DNA of 64,000 bases from Tenebrio molitor (lineage: Eukaryota; Arthropoda; Insecta; Coleoptera; Tenebrionidae), in NCBI RefSeq assembly GCF_963966145.1, contig NC_091046.1:37634001-37698000 (forward strand), written 5' to 3'. Positions 10,979 through 22,460 of this stretch are shown one piece after another. The notes under the pieces were generated by a model, which did no database searches, had not been told where the DNA came from, and saw nothing but the letters and a program-made list of their open reading frames with translations. Both the position numbers and the translations under genes were made by a program. How positions within the stretch are numbered: the first letter of the stretch is position 1; each line of letters opens with the position of its first letter.

Positions 10979-12380
10979 CGAATGAATTCCTCGTTAGCTT
11001 AATTTCTTGACTGAGAACAGAGGCGTTATTAGACCGGGAAACTCCGGTGGGGTAAAACACTCAGATGACATCATCAATCTTTTACTCGGAAAGTGCGTAT
11101 GTCAAAGGAAGACCGTGATGCATTAAAAAAGGGTGACAATACTTTGTTATTCGTTTAAAGTTTAGTGGAGTTTCGAAAGATCGTCTTTTCGGAACTGGAA
11201 AAAGTTATTTGGCGTTAATTTAAAAAAAATATCGTCGCCTTCTGCTGATGCTTCGCTCTCATATAAGGCATTCTCCCTTTTCTCGAAAAAGAAATTAATA
11301 AATAGATTTCTTGAACCATCACTTCGGTGCGTATTTTCCATAAGACGAACGCATATCCGTTTTCAAATATTGAATTTCCCTTCTTCCTTACTGTATATTC
11401 GCAAACTACATTAGAGAAAGGTGTCAAAACGGAGATTGATGAAATTGGGAATGTCAGTGTACGTAGGTGTTTTGACGAGTTTGCTACGAACAACCTCCCC
11501 CTTTATTATTTGGAAATGTAAATTATTTGTTTACACGACAACTGATTCATTGGGATGGAAAGAGTATCAAAAATGCAAACGAATACGGTTTCGATGAGAC
11601 GTCAAGTGGAAATGTGGTGGAAAGTCATTCACTGCGAAAAACGGTCCAATTACACGGTTTCTTTTTTAAAGGAGCATAATAATTAGCGACGAAATTAAAC
11701 TCGGGACAAACATACCACCCATAAATCATTTTAAACGGCTTCCTAAAATCTCCGACGTTTCGGGTGGAGCTTCCGGAGATATTGCAAACAGATGGTTTCT
11801 AGCCATGTCCAACTGTTTAAATGTCCTCAGGCTTTGAAAATATTATACAAAAAATATACGAGTATACATAGACACATACTCGTATATGCAGTCACCTACG
11901 CTGCGATAAAATAAATGAATTATTTTATGCCGTGCACTTTCAGATTTCGTGCAAATAACGAGGATTATCTCGACCAATCAATAAAGTTCATTTGATCCTT
12001 GTTCATCGACAATTCACCTGGATACACCATCCGGAAAATGGGATGCCGTACTGAATCTATAACGGCTATTCCTTAACATAAAACAATTAGTTACGAATCA
12101 ATTTGATCAGAAATTTTTGTTTTAGATAATAGTTTCCCCTGGGTGGCCTAAAGTAAAGTAACGAATATTTATAATTAAACAAATGTAAATTGAACCAAGA
12201 AACTCGCATATTCACATTAATAAACAGTCAAAAAACTTTGGACAACGGACTTTCTTTCTCATTCATCGCTGTTGAGCTGTTTCTCAATCGTTTTCAAATT
12301 TATCGAAACTACTCGATCGAACATGTTTTTTTTAAACAAGAAATAGAAAAAATGTAAATATTTTGCAATGAGTTTTATTC
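10979..12380. other. 1.4-kb stretch without a supported gene
   Basis: Contains overlapping short frames on both strands (11215-11521) with no recognisable product. No repeats noted apart from an ATACGAGTATACAT-like short palindromic patch near 11858-11886. Confidence 0.5.
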
Positions 12381-13507
12381 TAAAGTCCATTCACGTTGGA
12401 TTTTCCTAGTCAAGGTCAAATAATTCAATATTGTGGCGGTGTGATTTTTAGTTCAAAAATGCTTTAGCTGTGTATGTCATCAATACGGGCTGATAAAGTA
12501 ACCAAGTCATTCGTAGACTGTAGAGGTTATGTTATTCGCTGTCAGCAAAGAAACAGTCATTTTTCAAAATATATTGTTATTAAACCTTTTAGAGGATAAC
12601 AATAGGTAATAATACATCCATTTTGTCATCATTTGCACTAAAAATAGTGTCAGTTGTTAATCGGTATGATAGTATTAGGAACATACAAAAGGTACTCAAC
12701 TCCTACCTACTGGTGTTGTATTTTTCTGCTTGCGTTGTTGATTAAGTGAGAAAACCCTTAATGACTACATTTACTTAACCTTCTACGACTAACATGATGA
12801 GTTACAAGGAACCAGAATAAGTTATAGAAAATGAACCCAATAGGAAATTGTGTGAAGTTTCTTTCATTGGAAGCGATGGAAGTAAGGAATTCATCTAAAT
12901 GATGGAACAAATTTGGCAATAAAATTTCAGTTATTCAGAGACACTTATACGTTTTGATTCTGGTTGTGACGTTTCAAGAATGTATTGTTACAATTGCATA
13001 CCACAAAAGAAAGATGTATTTTGATTTTTAATGATTTTTTTTCTAATTTAAGTTTTTTCGATGTACATATTACCTTTAAAATAACGTTGTATTGTTAAAA
13101 CTGCTCAATAAAGGTCGTAAATAGATTATAATCATGTTAATACATACAATACATTAAATATTAAAGGATTCTAACTAATTAATTTTCGAACTGAAACTAT
13201 TTTTTCTTGAGTCCGTATTAGCTTGCGGGTTTCGTCACATTACGTCAGTTGTGGAAGGTTAACGCAATTTTAAAATTAACCTTTTTTCTTTTCGCCATGG
13301 TAAAATCACCCAGGAATAGAATTTTATTAAAAAATCTGTGACTTTATTTCACACGTCAAACTACCATTCAAAATTAAAGACGTCAAATCGCTCTCAATCG
13401 CTCTATCACGAATAAAACACGATAATGTAAAAATTACTAGGAAAGGAGTCGCAGGCTTGCAACGTGACAACAATTTGGCAGGGAAAATCCAACGTGAATG
13501 GACTTTA
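12381..13507. repeat. 1.13-kb element with 24-bp terminal inverted repeats
   Basis: Perfect inverted ends: TAAAGTCCATTCACGTTGGA with continuing TTTTCC at the left, and the exact complement ending at 13507. TA at both edges. The interior is AT-rich with no transposase frame, so it is a non-autonomous element or an old deletion copy. A second inverted-repeat system (13427-13761) overlaps its right end, so one may have inserted into or recombined with the other. Confidence 0.65.
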
Positions 13508-13761
13508 CTTACGCGAAAAACTACTTAGGTCAAAATTGGCGTTGAAGAGTCGATTGTGAACGCACCATTCGTGTAAAAACACAAACAATGCAAAAAATGA
13601 GGTAAGATTTAAACAGCTGATGCGTGCGTTCAAAATCGACTCTTCAGTGCCAACTTTGACCCGATATAAACCCTTATACAAACATACTATCCATTTACTA
13701 AACTCCCGCACTGTCAAAGTGCAAGTTGCCGCACTGCCGTTCTGGGACTAGTAATTTTTAC
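13427..13761. repeat. Nested inverted repeats (GTAAAAATTACTAG ends)
   Basis: Exact 14-bp inverted repeat GTAAAAATTACTAG at 13427-13440 and 13748-13761. Inside it, 13528-13662 is itself palindromic (left GGCGTTGAAGAGTCGATTGT, complement on the right). That inner unit recurs inverted at 30138-30280. Confidence 0.6.
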
Positions 13762-14094
13762 TTTAACGTTGGCGCAAAAATTTGAAATTTCAAATTTGAA
13801 GTTAAGTTTAATAAATTCACTTTGCTTCATTCAAAGTATTACTTACACTAAATGGCTGAACAAGAAGAAGATATGAAATGTAAAAGAATACTGCTAACGG
13901 CCAGAGAGAAGCAGGGTATTGTTCATTATTGTTTGGAAAGAAGAGAATTAACTCCATTAACATAACCAAACTCTTCTTGTTGACGTTTTTATAACTAGAT
14001 TTTGTGTACAGGCAACTGAAAATGTATCTCACCATAGGTGCACTCCAAAAAAAATTTGACACTGACAGTGCGGGAGTTTAATAAACGGATAGTA
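13686..14094. repeat. Inverted repeat pair flanking ~340 bp
   Basis: ATCCATTTACTAAACTCCCG at 13690 is mirrored by CGGGAGTTTAATAAACGGAT near 14071-14090, with TTTGACAGTGC next to each. It is probably another small element, or the remains of the same composite as 13427-13761. Confidence 0.5.
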
Positions 14095-14369
14095 TTCGGT
14101 GATTCAAAATGATTGTGGCCAAGTATGACAACTATGTACGAAAATTTATGTGGCAACTGTGTGGGTAGGGTAGAGTTGATATTTCTTTGACAGTTCATAG
14201 TCGCGCAATTTTCAAAACTGTCAAATCAATGTGTAATGATATCAAAAAAATCAAATGCACGCTTATGAAATGTCATACAAATGACAACTCTACCTCATCC
14301 ACACAGTTGCCACATAAATTTTCGTACATAGTTGCCATACTTGGCCACAATCATTTTGAATCACCCAAT
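14095..14369. repeat. 275-bp MITE with long (~75 bp) terminal inverted repeats
   Basis: Left end GGTGATTCAAAATGATTGTG, then a GGCCAAGTATG segment, ACGAAAATTTATGTGGCAAC and TGTGTGG; the right arm is the complement in order and ends GAATCACC. The middle is about 110 bp. TATT/AATA lie at the edges, but no certain target duplication. Confidence 0.8.
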
Positions 14370-17090
14370 ATTTAAGGATTCAATTATCGTTTAAAAATTG
14401 TGACATTTTTCGTTTTTCCTTTATTATAGGTATATCTAGAAAAATAAAAGAAATAGCAAACAAGTTTTTGACTCATCGCCGTTAAAATAATTCAAAAGCA
14501 GGAAGTAAAAAACCAAACGTTTTAAAAACTTGAGCATTATGATTATTGGTCGTGTTGTAGTTATTGGATGGTAATATAGACAAAAACTGAAAATGTAGCA
14601 GCTTATCACAGTTAGCAAAAAAATATCTTAGAGATATCTAATCTACCTTCAATATAACATTATAAAATATGATACAAGCAATATAGCGTAAAATATGTAA
14701 GTGCAAATAGCTATCACAATTTAACTGGTCTGCGTTAATGGCGTCAAAAAATCTTAAATCTGTGTATCGAGCGTATATCCTATTTTTAATGACACTTAAG
14801 CCCCATAAAGTGAAGTCTAAACCAATTACGGGAACATACTGCCCGAGAAACGTTAACTACATCAGTGTTATTGAGGACGTTAATCCGATCATTAATTCTA
14901 CCTAATAATGGTAGCGGTATAAACTGACTTGACGTAACCGTTCAGAAATTTATGCCGTTTAAAGGGTTGTAGAGTTTATAACCGTTTAAAATTCATCGGA
15001 AAACAAAACAAGCGCCACACTTTCATTACCTTCGCACGTTGCTAACTTCTGGCGAATTCTTTTCACTTTTAATAATACAACATTTTCAAGGGACCTGTTT
15101 CATTCAGATTTTGAAAGGCCAGGAAAATTGCTCCAAGGAAGCACAACAATGAACTTAATGTCGGGTTATTACGTGTGGGCATTTAATTTTTTCGTCACGC
15201 TCCTAAAACGGGGTGTAATTTAATTAATGAAGTATTTTACGAGTTTTCAAGAGAGCAACTCAAGTAAATGAAACTTTTCGTGTATAGATATTTTTGCCAT
15301 AAAACTATTTTAATCTATCCGCCAAATTAATGTGCCGATAAAAATTAATTGGAAAGTAAAAGGGACGGAGGAATGAAGTTGCCCTCTAAAAAATTTCCAG
15401 TCCTTGATTAAGGGAAAGAATTACTAAATCATTCCACAAGAAGGAGAGTAAATTTGCATGTCAACTAAAACACATAACGGCTTGCTGGCAGCACAGGGCA
15501 CATGAAAAATTAATGGGTATTAACAATTTAGTGGATGCGAATCGAAAGAGAAACATTTTATCACGTCTTGGGTTCAATAGCTCATTCGGCTTTCCTGAAA
15601 TTTTAATTTTAATTCATTCTTCATTTTCACAAGTGTTATTTCCGATGCCTCATCGACATTCCGGGACCGTCGACATTTTATTTCCGAGCCGCTTCTCTCA
15701 AGTAACAAGGAAGAACCCTCTCGACAAACAGACCATCACTACCGGCTCCACCTTCAAATTTAACAAAAAATATTTGCCACTGGATTTTTAAATATTTAAA
15801 AAAATTAAATTTCACCCGGTGGTAATTAACCCCACGCACGCGAACTTATCGATCTATTAAATCTTGGTCCGGTGCAAACCCACCCCTTACCGGGTTTATT
15901 TTATTCATTTCCCCCGTTTTTAGTATTATGGACCTGCCCGACTTAATGGACAGATTAAAGGGGTCAATTGTCGGTTGCCAAAATAAAAAATAATCAGTTG
16001 TAAAATAAACGACTGAATTCAGAGCCGGATGTAAATCATAAGTGGGTGGTTTAAAATTTTGATTAACTGAAATTTTATAGTCGATGAAGCGATATGGGGG
16101 AATGATGAATACTGAAACTTGTTTTCAGGTTTTCAATCATCTTTAACGAGCATTAAATAAACTGTCAAGCGTTGTCTGCATCGTTTTAGTTGGCATTATA
16201 CTCGGCTAAAACTTCACCACTACAGCTTCATTTGCATTGTTATCTCAAATCTTCAATCACACTCTGGAAACTAGCGCCTGATCTCTCTGACAGTTAATTC
16301 CGAAAATTACTGAAAAATGGGTTTTGAAGTAAATCTAAGCTACCGTGATAAATCTGCCGATCCAAGCTTTTTCTTATACTTATTTTCGTTAACTTGAAGC
16401 TCGCTAACACTGAAATTTATTTCGAGCGTGAGAAGGCGCTCTTGTGCGGAATTCGTGGCAAAGCAAAAATATTCATCCCTACCTCCAAAGTAGAAAAATA
16501 TCCACCGACAAGGATATTCTGAAGTCGCTTTACAATAGCAAAGCGCTAATACCACAGTCGACAAAATTTATTTTTCACCAAAACCTTCACAATAAATTCG
16601 CAGTACAGCTCTAAGCGTACTCTAAGTTATGTTTCGCAACAAATTCTTGCCACACTACGACAATTTATACTATTTTTTTGGGCCGAAACAAGAAATTAAG
16701 CAACTAGTGAATTTTTTGTACATATTAAATTGCAGTTGGTAGTATTGTATCTTGTATACAACACTTTTTTTTATAATTTCTAAGTTTACATACACGAACG
16801 CAGCGTAATCCCTCGTGTAAAGAAGTGATTTACATCATTTCATTTTGTAAGATCAATGTAAAACAGTTTTTACGACAAAAAATATTAAAATATAAATCAG
16901 CTAGCAATAATTATCTACTGTAATTGTGTAACTAAGGTAACCAGCTAAAAGTTAAAAGCTGTCATCATGTTGAAGTGTACCTACACATCTATAGCCTGTT
17001 ACAATTGTTTCCATAAACTCAATAAATGCGGTAGTGAAAGTGACAATAAAACACTGTTAGTTAAGTAGTTAATAGTTATTTGTATATCAA
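14370..17090. other. 2.7-kb unique stretch, no gene supported
   Basis: Only short unconvincing frames (14436-14618, 15513-15791, 16340-16564). The sequence from about 14800 to 16300 is more complex and less repetitive than its surroundings, with TAATTA-type and GATAA words. It could be regulatory DNA, but nothing here proves it. Confidence 0.45.
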
Positions 17091-17175
17091 GGCCGCGAAA
17101 TCTTTCTTTAACGTCCGAGAGAAAAATTGTCGCCGAGGCAGGACAATCTCGAGAATGTTAAAGGATTTCGCGGCC
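17091..17175. repeat. 85-bp hairpin with GGCCGCGAAATC ends
   Basis: GGCCGCGAAATC at the left is the complement of GATTTCGCGGCC at the right, with TTTAAC/GTTAAA next to them. A related perfect palindrome, CCGCGAAAT-TAT-ATTTCGCGG, sits at 17501-17521. CpG-rich against an AT-rich background. Confidence 0.7.
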
Positions 17176-17190
17176 AAGGTGTACACAACT

Positions 17191-17555
17191 TTTTTTGTGC
17201 AACCGAAAATTTGTAATTATCATAAATGAACAAGTAAAATTTACTTCACTGTCAATAACTACATATAAATTCGGCTTACATGTCCCTACAGAAATGACAT
17301 AAAAAAAACAAATCATTTTGTAAATAATCCTAAAACTGTCGGAAGTGAATTGCAATGATAGCGATGTTTGAGTTTCGTGTACTCCTCCAGAGTTAAAAAG
17401 TATTATAAATTCTGCGGTTTCTAATTTGATATCGGAAAAATCTAAACGGCAGTCTTACATGGAAACTCTGATTTGTATCAAATATTAAAAACAGCAACGA
17501 CCGCGAAATTATATTTCGCGGCCTGTTTCAGTCCCGCGGACGGTTGCACAAAAAA
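17191..17555. repeat. Inverted repeat pair TTTTTTGTGCAACCG, ~365 bp apart
   Basis: TTTTTTGTGCAACCG at 17191-17205 and its exact complement at 17541-17555 bracket an AT-rich interior that contains the 17501-17521 palindrome. Probably a small inverted-repeat element beside the hairpin at 17091. Target duplication not seen. Confidence 0.45.
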
Positions 17556-17559
17556 TTCT

Positions 17560-19315
17560 TTTTTCTATTTTCACTATTTCTATGACAAATTAAGCAAAAT
17601 GATATTAGCTGTAAGCGTAATAAAATGTGAAATAAATTTGTGAAGTAGCTATTACACGAGAATAGAATACTAGGTATATTCTTTCTATGACGTACAAATA
17701 TCATTTTCAGAATTCGAATTCTTTTACTACTTCTTTATAATAGAAAGCTTACACTGACTAGCAAAATATGATATTTCAAAATAATTATTATCATTACTTA
17801 CCAGGTAGCAGACATATAAGAAGTGTATTTAATAAGAGTTGAAATGCTTTTTTCCAAGAAAATGTATTTGTTAACATTTGATAAAAAAACATACGGTTTA
17901 TGACATAAATAAATTGTCATGGTTTTGGTCATTACTTATTATTACATACTTTTGTTTCACAAAACAGCAACAGTGCTGTTATATTTCATATTTCGACTTT
18001 GCTGGGAACAAACTGGAAGGTGCTTTTATAGTTGCATTTAAAATATCTTTTCCAAAAGAAATTGTGCTTTCTGCTTTACTATCTTCGAAATATTCAAATT
18101 TTCTGGCTGAAAACATTGGCTATCTGCCTACTATTTTTTAGGCACGTTACAAAAGTGATTTTACTAAACTTGTTCCGAAATATAGTATTATGTACTTCAC
18201 TTGTGAAAAAAGACCCATTTGACACTCACAACATTTTTAATGGTAGTGGAAATTTTCTTATCTAATCTTGTATTTTGTATTTTATTGTTCATATTTTTTT
18301 CATCTTTTTGTTCTTCGAAAGAACTGTACGTATTATTGTAATTTAATTTTTATCTTGACAAGAGAATTATATTCGATATTTTGTAAACGACGTTCATCAA
18401 GATCGCTTGAAAAATAATTAATTATAGACAATTAAGCCATTTGCGCCATCTCTAAATAAAATTTCACAAGCCGACATTCATAAAGTTACACTTTGTAATA
18501 CTAAGAACATTAATCTTGTGCAAAATGTCTCCATGAAGAAAATTCTGCACAAAATAATTAAATTTAAGATAAGATGAATGTTATTTTTGACAATCAATTT
18601 TAAGTCATGCGGAGAAATAAAGTGTTATTTTCTCTATTTAGAAATTAACAATGCTAAAATGATCTTTAAATCAGTTAACTAAGACTTTATAGTGTAGGAG
18701 TCCAGTAAAGCACTGTATTAAATATAACCATTAAAAAGTTGTGATAATTTGTGTCTGTACCGTCTGTTGCAGCAATAAAAGGAACCTTGTTATGTTCTAA
18801 TAAAAAGAGTGAAATATAACAAGAAATACTGACACTACCCTTGGCAGTGATTAACAGCAAATAAATGTCAAAACTTCTATCTTACATCGCACTGGTCTTC
18901 AGAAGTGATCTATCTACAAGAATGCAATTTTCTAGCTTGTTTAATGTTCAGCTCAACAGGCGTTTCATTTCCAGCGCATAAAAGAATATTTTTCATATTT
19001 TAGTGATGTCTCAATTAGCGACGTGAGCAAACGACTCTTCCATTATCTTTTTTTATGAAAATTTTACCATTGATTTAAATTTTTTAATATTCTGACATCT
19101 TTCCGCACCGTATTAAATCAATATGAAAACGTCGTAAACAGTCTGGTTTATGAAAGTTGTAAACTTTGCAATTCAAATATACATATACATATTGTAAAAA
19201 TTTTTGAACGAGCGACGGCGAATTAAATTGTACTGAAGGAACACCACCATCCACCGTCTTCCTTCGGCAAAACGCTTCAGAAAGTGGAGTTAACACAGTT
19301 TGTAAAATATTTGCG
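17560..19315. other. 1.75-kb AT-rich stretch, nothing recognised
   Basis: Open frames at 17878-18265 (plus, two overlapping frames) and 19084-19296 (minus) are AT-driven and match no family I know. No repeat structure was seen. Confidence 0.5.
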
Positions 19316-19319
19316 CAAT

Positions 19320-20210
19320 TCGTCCGTAATTGTCACAGCGAGACGATTGTCTTGCCAGGTTTTAGCCGCTCGCGAGAGGCGGCGAATTATGAGCGGTGGC
19401 AAATTAGTCCAGAAGTACAAAGCCATTTAAGTTTAGTAAGTGTGCGACTTGGCGATTTCCTTCCTGGGACGACCTGTGGCTCCGCTGTAAAAAAATCCGA
19501 GCGCCGGCTGCCGCCGCAGGATCAGCGTCCTGGTCCGCGGCGACTTACTCTCGATGATTTGCCAAAGATCATCGAGGATCAAATCATCAATTTTTGCGGA
19601 TGAAGCGTAAAGCCCCCGGATCCTGGCGGCATGCCGGCACGAACATCGAAACAACAACAAAACGGTCGCTTACCTTTACACCATGCCGTAAAGGATAAAC
19701 AAGAGAATCGTGAGCGAGGATCAACAGTTCACATTATCACGGCCGACCGGGGCGAAATCGCGAATAGAATGGGCCGAAGTTGGGCTCCAGGTGCGACGCG
19801 CGCGCGCACTGCCCCCTATATCATTGATTGGCGTTTGGAGGGCCCCCCAGAGCCCCCAAGACAACATTGTTTACGCACAATCCTTTACGCCGGCACCGGC
19901 AGCGTTTCCATCGGTTTCTACAAATTCATTATGACGATTTTTTACCTGGAGGAGGGCCACGAGCGGTCGTTATTTATTTCGCAAATTGGGGAATCTCGGC
20001 TCGGATTTCATTGATTCGTGGGGAACGCGGAGGGTCAGTCTTACGTGGGGAGGCCCGGACTGTGATTGCGCCAAATGAATTTTTTGACGAGGTTTGACAA
20101 AGAAATCGGCGAGCGCCGCGCCTACGGCACCCAACTTTAACTCGATTCATTTCGTTTAAGACCAACAACTTTAAAGGGCACATCTGATATTTGGAACAAT
20201 TCAAATTCGA
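19320..20210. promoter_or_regulatory. CpG-rich block, possible 5' end of an unseen transcript
   Basis: GC and CpG rise sharply here (patches such as GCTCGCGAGAGGCGGCG, CCGGCTGCCGCCGCAGG and GACGCGCGCGCGCACTG). Open frames occur in several phases on both strands, as expected from CpG-rich DNA lacking stops, and none resembles a known protein. Strong splice donors are present in both directions: TTTA/GTAAGTG at 19437 on plus, and AAAG/GTAAGC at about 19670 on minus. A promoter with a non-coding first exon is one reading; an old GC-rich mobile element is another. Confidence 0.3.
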
Positions 20211-20866
20211 CTAAAATTTCATTTTAAAATGCTGCCACTTCGAGCAAAGCGAATTTCTCGCGATCAACTTTAATTATTATTAAAACTCGTTTTTGAAAAA
20301 AATGCACAACGAACATAATGAAAGAACCAAAACAAATTTCTAAACTTTTAAACTCGATTAAGACCACCTGCATTATTCAGTTGGCTAGTAAATAAAGATC
20401 GTTAAATAACAACCTGTAGTCATCATCTCTACCAGAAAAAAATTGACGAGTTCTGTACGTTCTAAACAGAAGCACTAGTTGTAATAAAAAGTAACGTTCC
20501 ATTTAGTAATTAACAACTTTGAATGAATTTTGAATAACTATCTGATAGCTCTACTTAACGGTAATTGTTAGTTAATTATCTTTCTTGATGAATGAAATTT
20601 TTTATCGATTGTTTAAAAAAAACTAACAATCGAACTAATAATGTTAATGTATATGTTATCAAATTACACATACTTTTTGATAAATTAAATTTCCTGTTAA
20701 TTCTGGTAAAAGTATTCACGGAGTATTCTAGTCTAGGACAGGATATTTTGGAAATTTATAAATATACTTCTTCCATGATCATTGAATTTCAGTGGTCTTT
20801 GTTCACTGAAAATAATGAGCAAAGATGGCAATTGAGGAAAAAATGTTTACTCACTAGTGAGCAAAT

Positions 20867-21170
20867 AGTTATTTGTATAACTAGTTATGAAAGTCATACT
20901 TTTTTTCAGGAATTTGCAGATTGATTAACGAGGGCAATAGCCCCAGTTAGTCAAGCAAATAAATGAAAAAAAGTGACTTTCATAACGTGTTGTACACACT
21001 ATTTTTTTGCATATCGAAAAAAGTTGAGAAATTTGGTCTAAAAGGATTTTTGAAAAATTACAAAACAAAAATAGGTATGCTTTGACAATCATCTCGAAGT
21101 CGATTTTTCGTGTAAAAAAAGTGCTATGTATTTTCGCTACGATTTTGCGTGTAAAAAAGTGCCACTTTCC
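20867..21170. repeat. Dispersed repeat related to 3763-3967
   Basis: Shares GCAAATAGTTATTTGTATAA at its left, TGTACACACTATTTTTTTGC in the middle and ACAATCATCTC…ACGATTTTGCGTGTAAAAAA at its right with the complement of 3763-3967. It contains no usable transposase frame. It probably derives from the same element as the transposase fragment at 3547-3810. Confidence 0.5.
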
Positions 21171-21850
21171 CACTTTCATTACGATATTTAAATCTTATTT
21201 TTGACTTGTTTAGACTTAAATTGATGAAAAAACGTGAAATGGCTTGGGGTAAACTTCTGGGAAAATTCATGTATGTTGGCATCACTGATTAAATTAAAAT
21301 TAGCTAAACCAATCACAAACACGCAACGCCTAACAACATAACCTCATTTGTTTGGAATTTTGTTGATCCACGTTTTGTTGTGAAAAATATTGTTTTTAAA
21401 CTACACATGTTAAATAATAAATAAGTATTTTATGATCATGAGCAAACGTGCATTTAATCACTCGCCCGGTTGGGGTCCTCGCCTTCGGCTCGGACGCTCA
21501 ACTTTCATACTCGTACTCAATAGTTCTTTTCTCTTTCAGTGACACAATGAGCATTTTGTGACACTGTTTTCAACTAAAAACAGTTGCATGAAGTTCAGTT
21601 TTATAGCATCGTTGCCAGTGTTAAATGTGGTGTCATTTGAATCTGAATCCATCTTGTAGGATCAAAATAAACTATTAAGGGAGTAGATTATTATTATAAC
21701 AAAATTTGAGAGACAATTTGAAACTTTGCTTCAACAATATCAACCCAATAATGCCATTAAAATAAGAGTCACTAGATAATTATTTTATATTTAAAAATAA
21801 TAAATCAATGAACCCGAAATAGAAAAAATAGCATGTTACGAGTACACTCG

Positions 21851-21938
21851 TTTCACAAGACATCTTATGGAACTCGGTCCTCGCTACGCTCGTCGTGCTC
21901 TAAACCCTCTCGTTCGGCAATAGACTGTCTTGTGCAAC
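21851..21938. repeat. Hairpin repeat with CGAG-type core
   Basis: Arms TTTCACAAGACATCTTATGG and the approximate complement ending TGTCTTGTGCAAC. The core is GGTCCTCGCTACGCTCGTCG. Similar in plan to 8866-9082, but with unrelated arms. Confidence 0.5.
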
Positions 21939-22044
21939 TCTTAGAACAATATATTATTTTTTGATGTCGGTCTTTTGTATTAATGTTTTCAAATAACATA
22001 CATTTTTTTTCATATTAATACAATAACAATTAAGGTTGTTATAA

Positions 22045-22284
22045 TACAGGATGATTATAAATGATTGTCCCATCGCAGTAGGCGTCGGTGGCGTAGTTGG
22101 ATGTCCTCAAGCCTTGTGAGATGAGTGAGACCAGTATCGACGATAGGTGGAGATACTGGCGGTAGTGGAAATCTGTGTACAAGTTTGTCTAATGTTGCGA
22201 GGCTGGCGGCACATCCAAAATTTGTGTGGGTTTTCATTTTTCAACGCCAACCGCGATGGGACAATCATTTATAATGACCCTGTA
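22045..22284. repeat. 240-bp TA-flanked MITE (family 7)
   Basis: Left TACAGGATGATTATAAATGA then TTGTCCCATCGC; the right end is the complement of TACAGGGTCATTATAAATGA then TTGTCCCATCGC. Terminal repeats are about 35 bp with two or three mismatches. TA at both edges. The interior is relatively GC-rich. Confidence 0.8.
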
Positions 22285-22460
22285 TAAGTGATTAGGTACA
22301 GTCGACAGACAAATAAAACTGGGAAAAAAATTACAATCACATAAGTCAAAATTTACAAATTTGCATCGTTTAATTACGGCTTTATAAATAGGTTGACTTT
22401 GGTATGACACATTATACAGACACGGACAAATTATTGACAATTCAATAGTTTGATTTACAT

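Noticed and set aside
19631..20014. 127-residue plus-strand frame in the CpG-rich block
   Set aside because: Overlapping long frames exist in other phases on both strands because GC-rich DNA has few stops. The translation is low in recognisable structure and resembles no known family.
20592..20924. 110-residue plus-strand frame
   Set aside because: AT-driven composition (K, N, I, L, F), and its end runs into the dispersed repeat at 20867.
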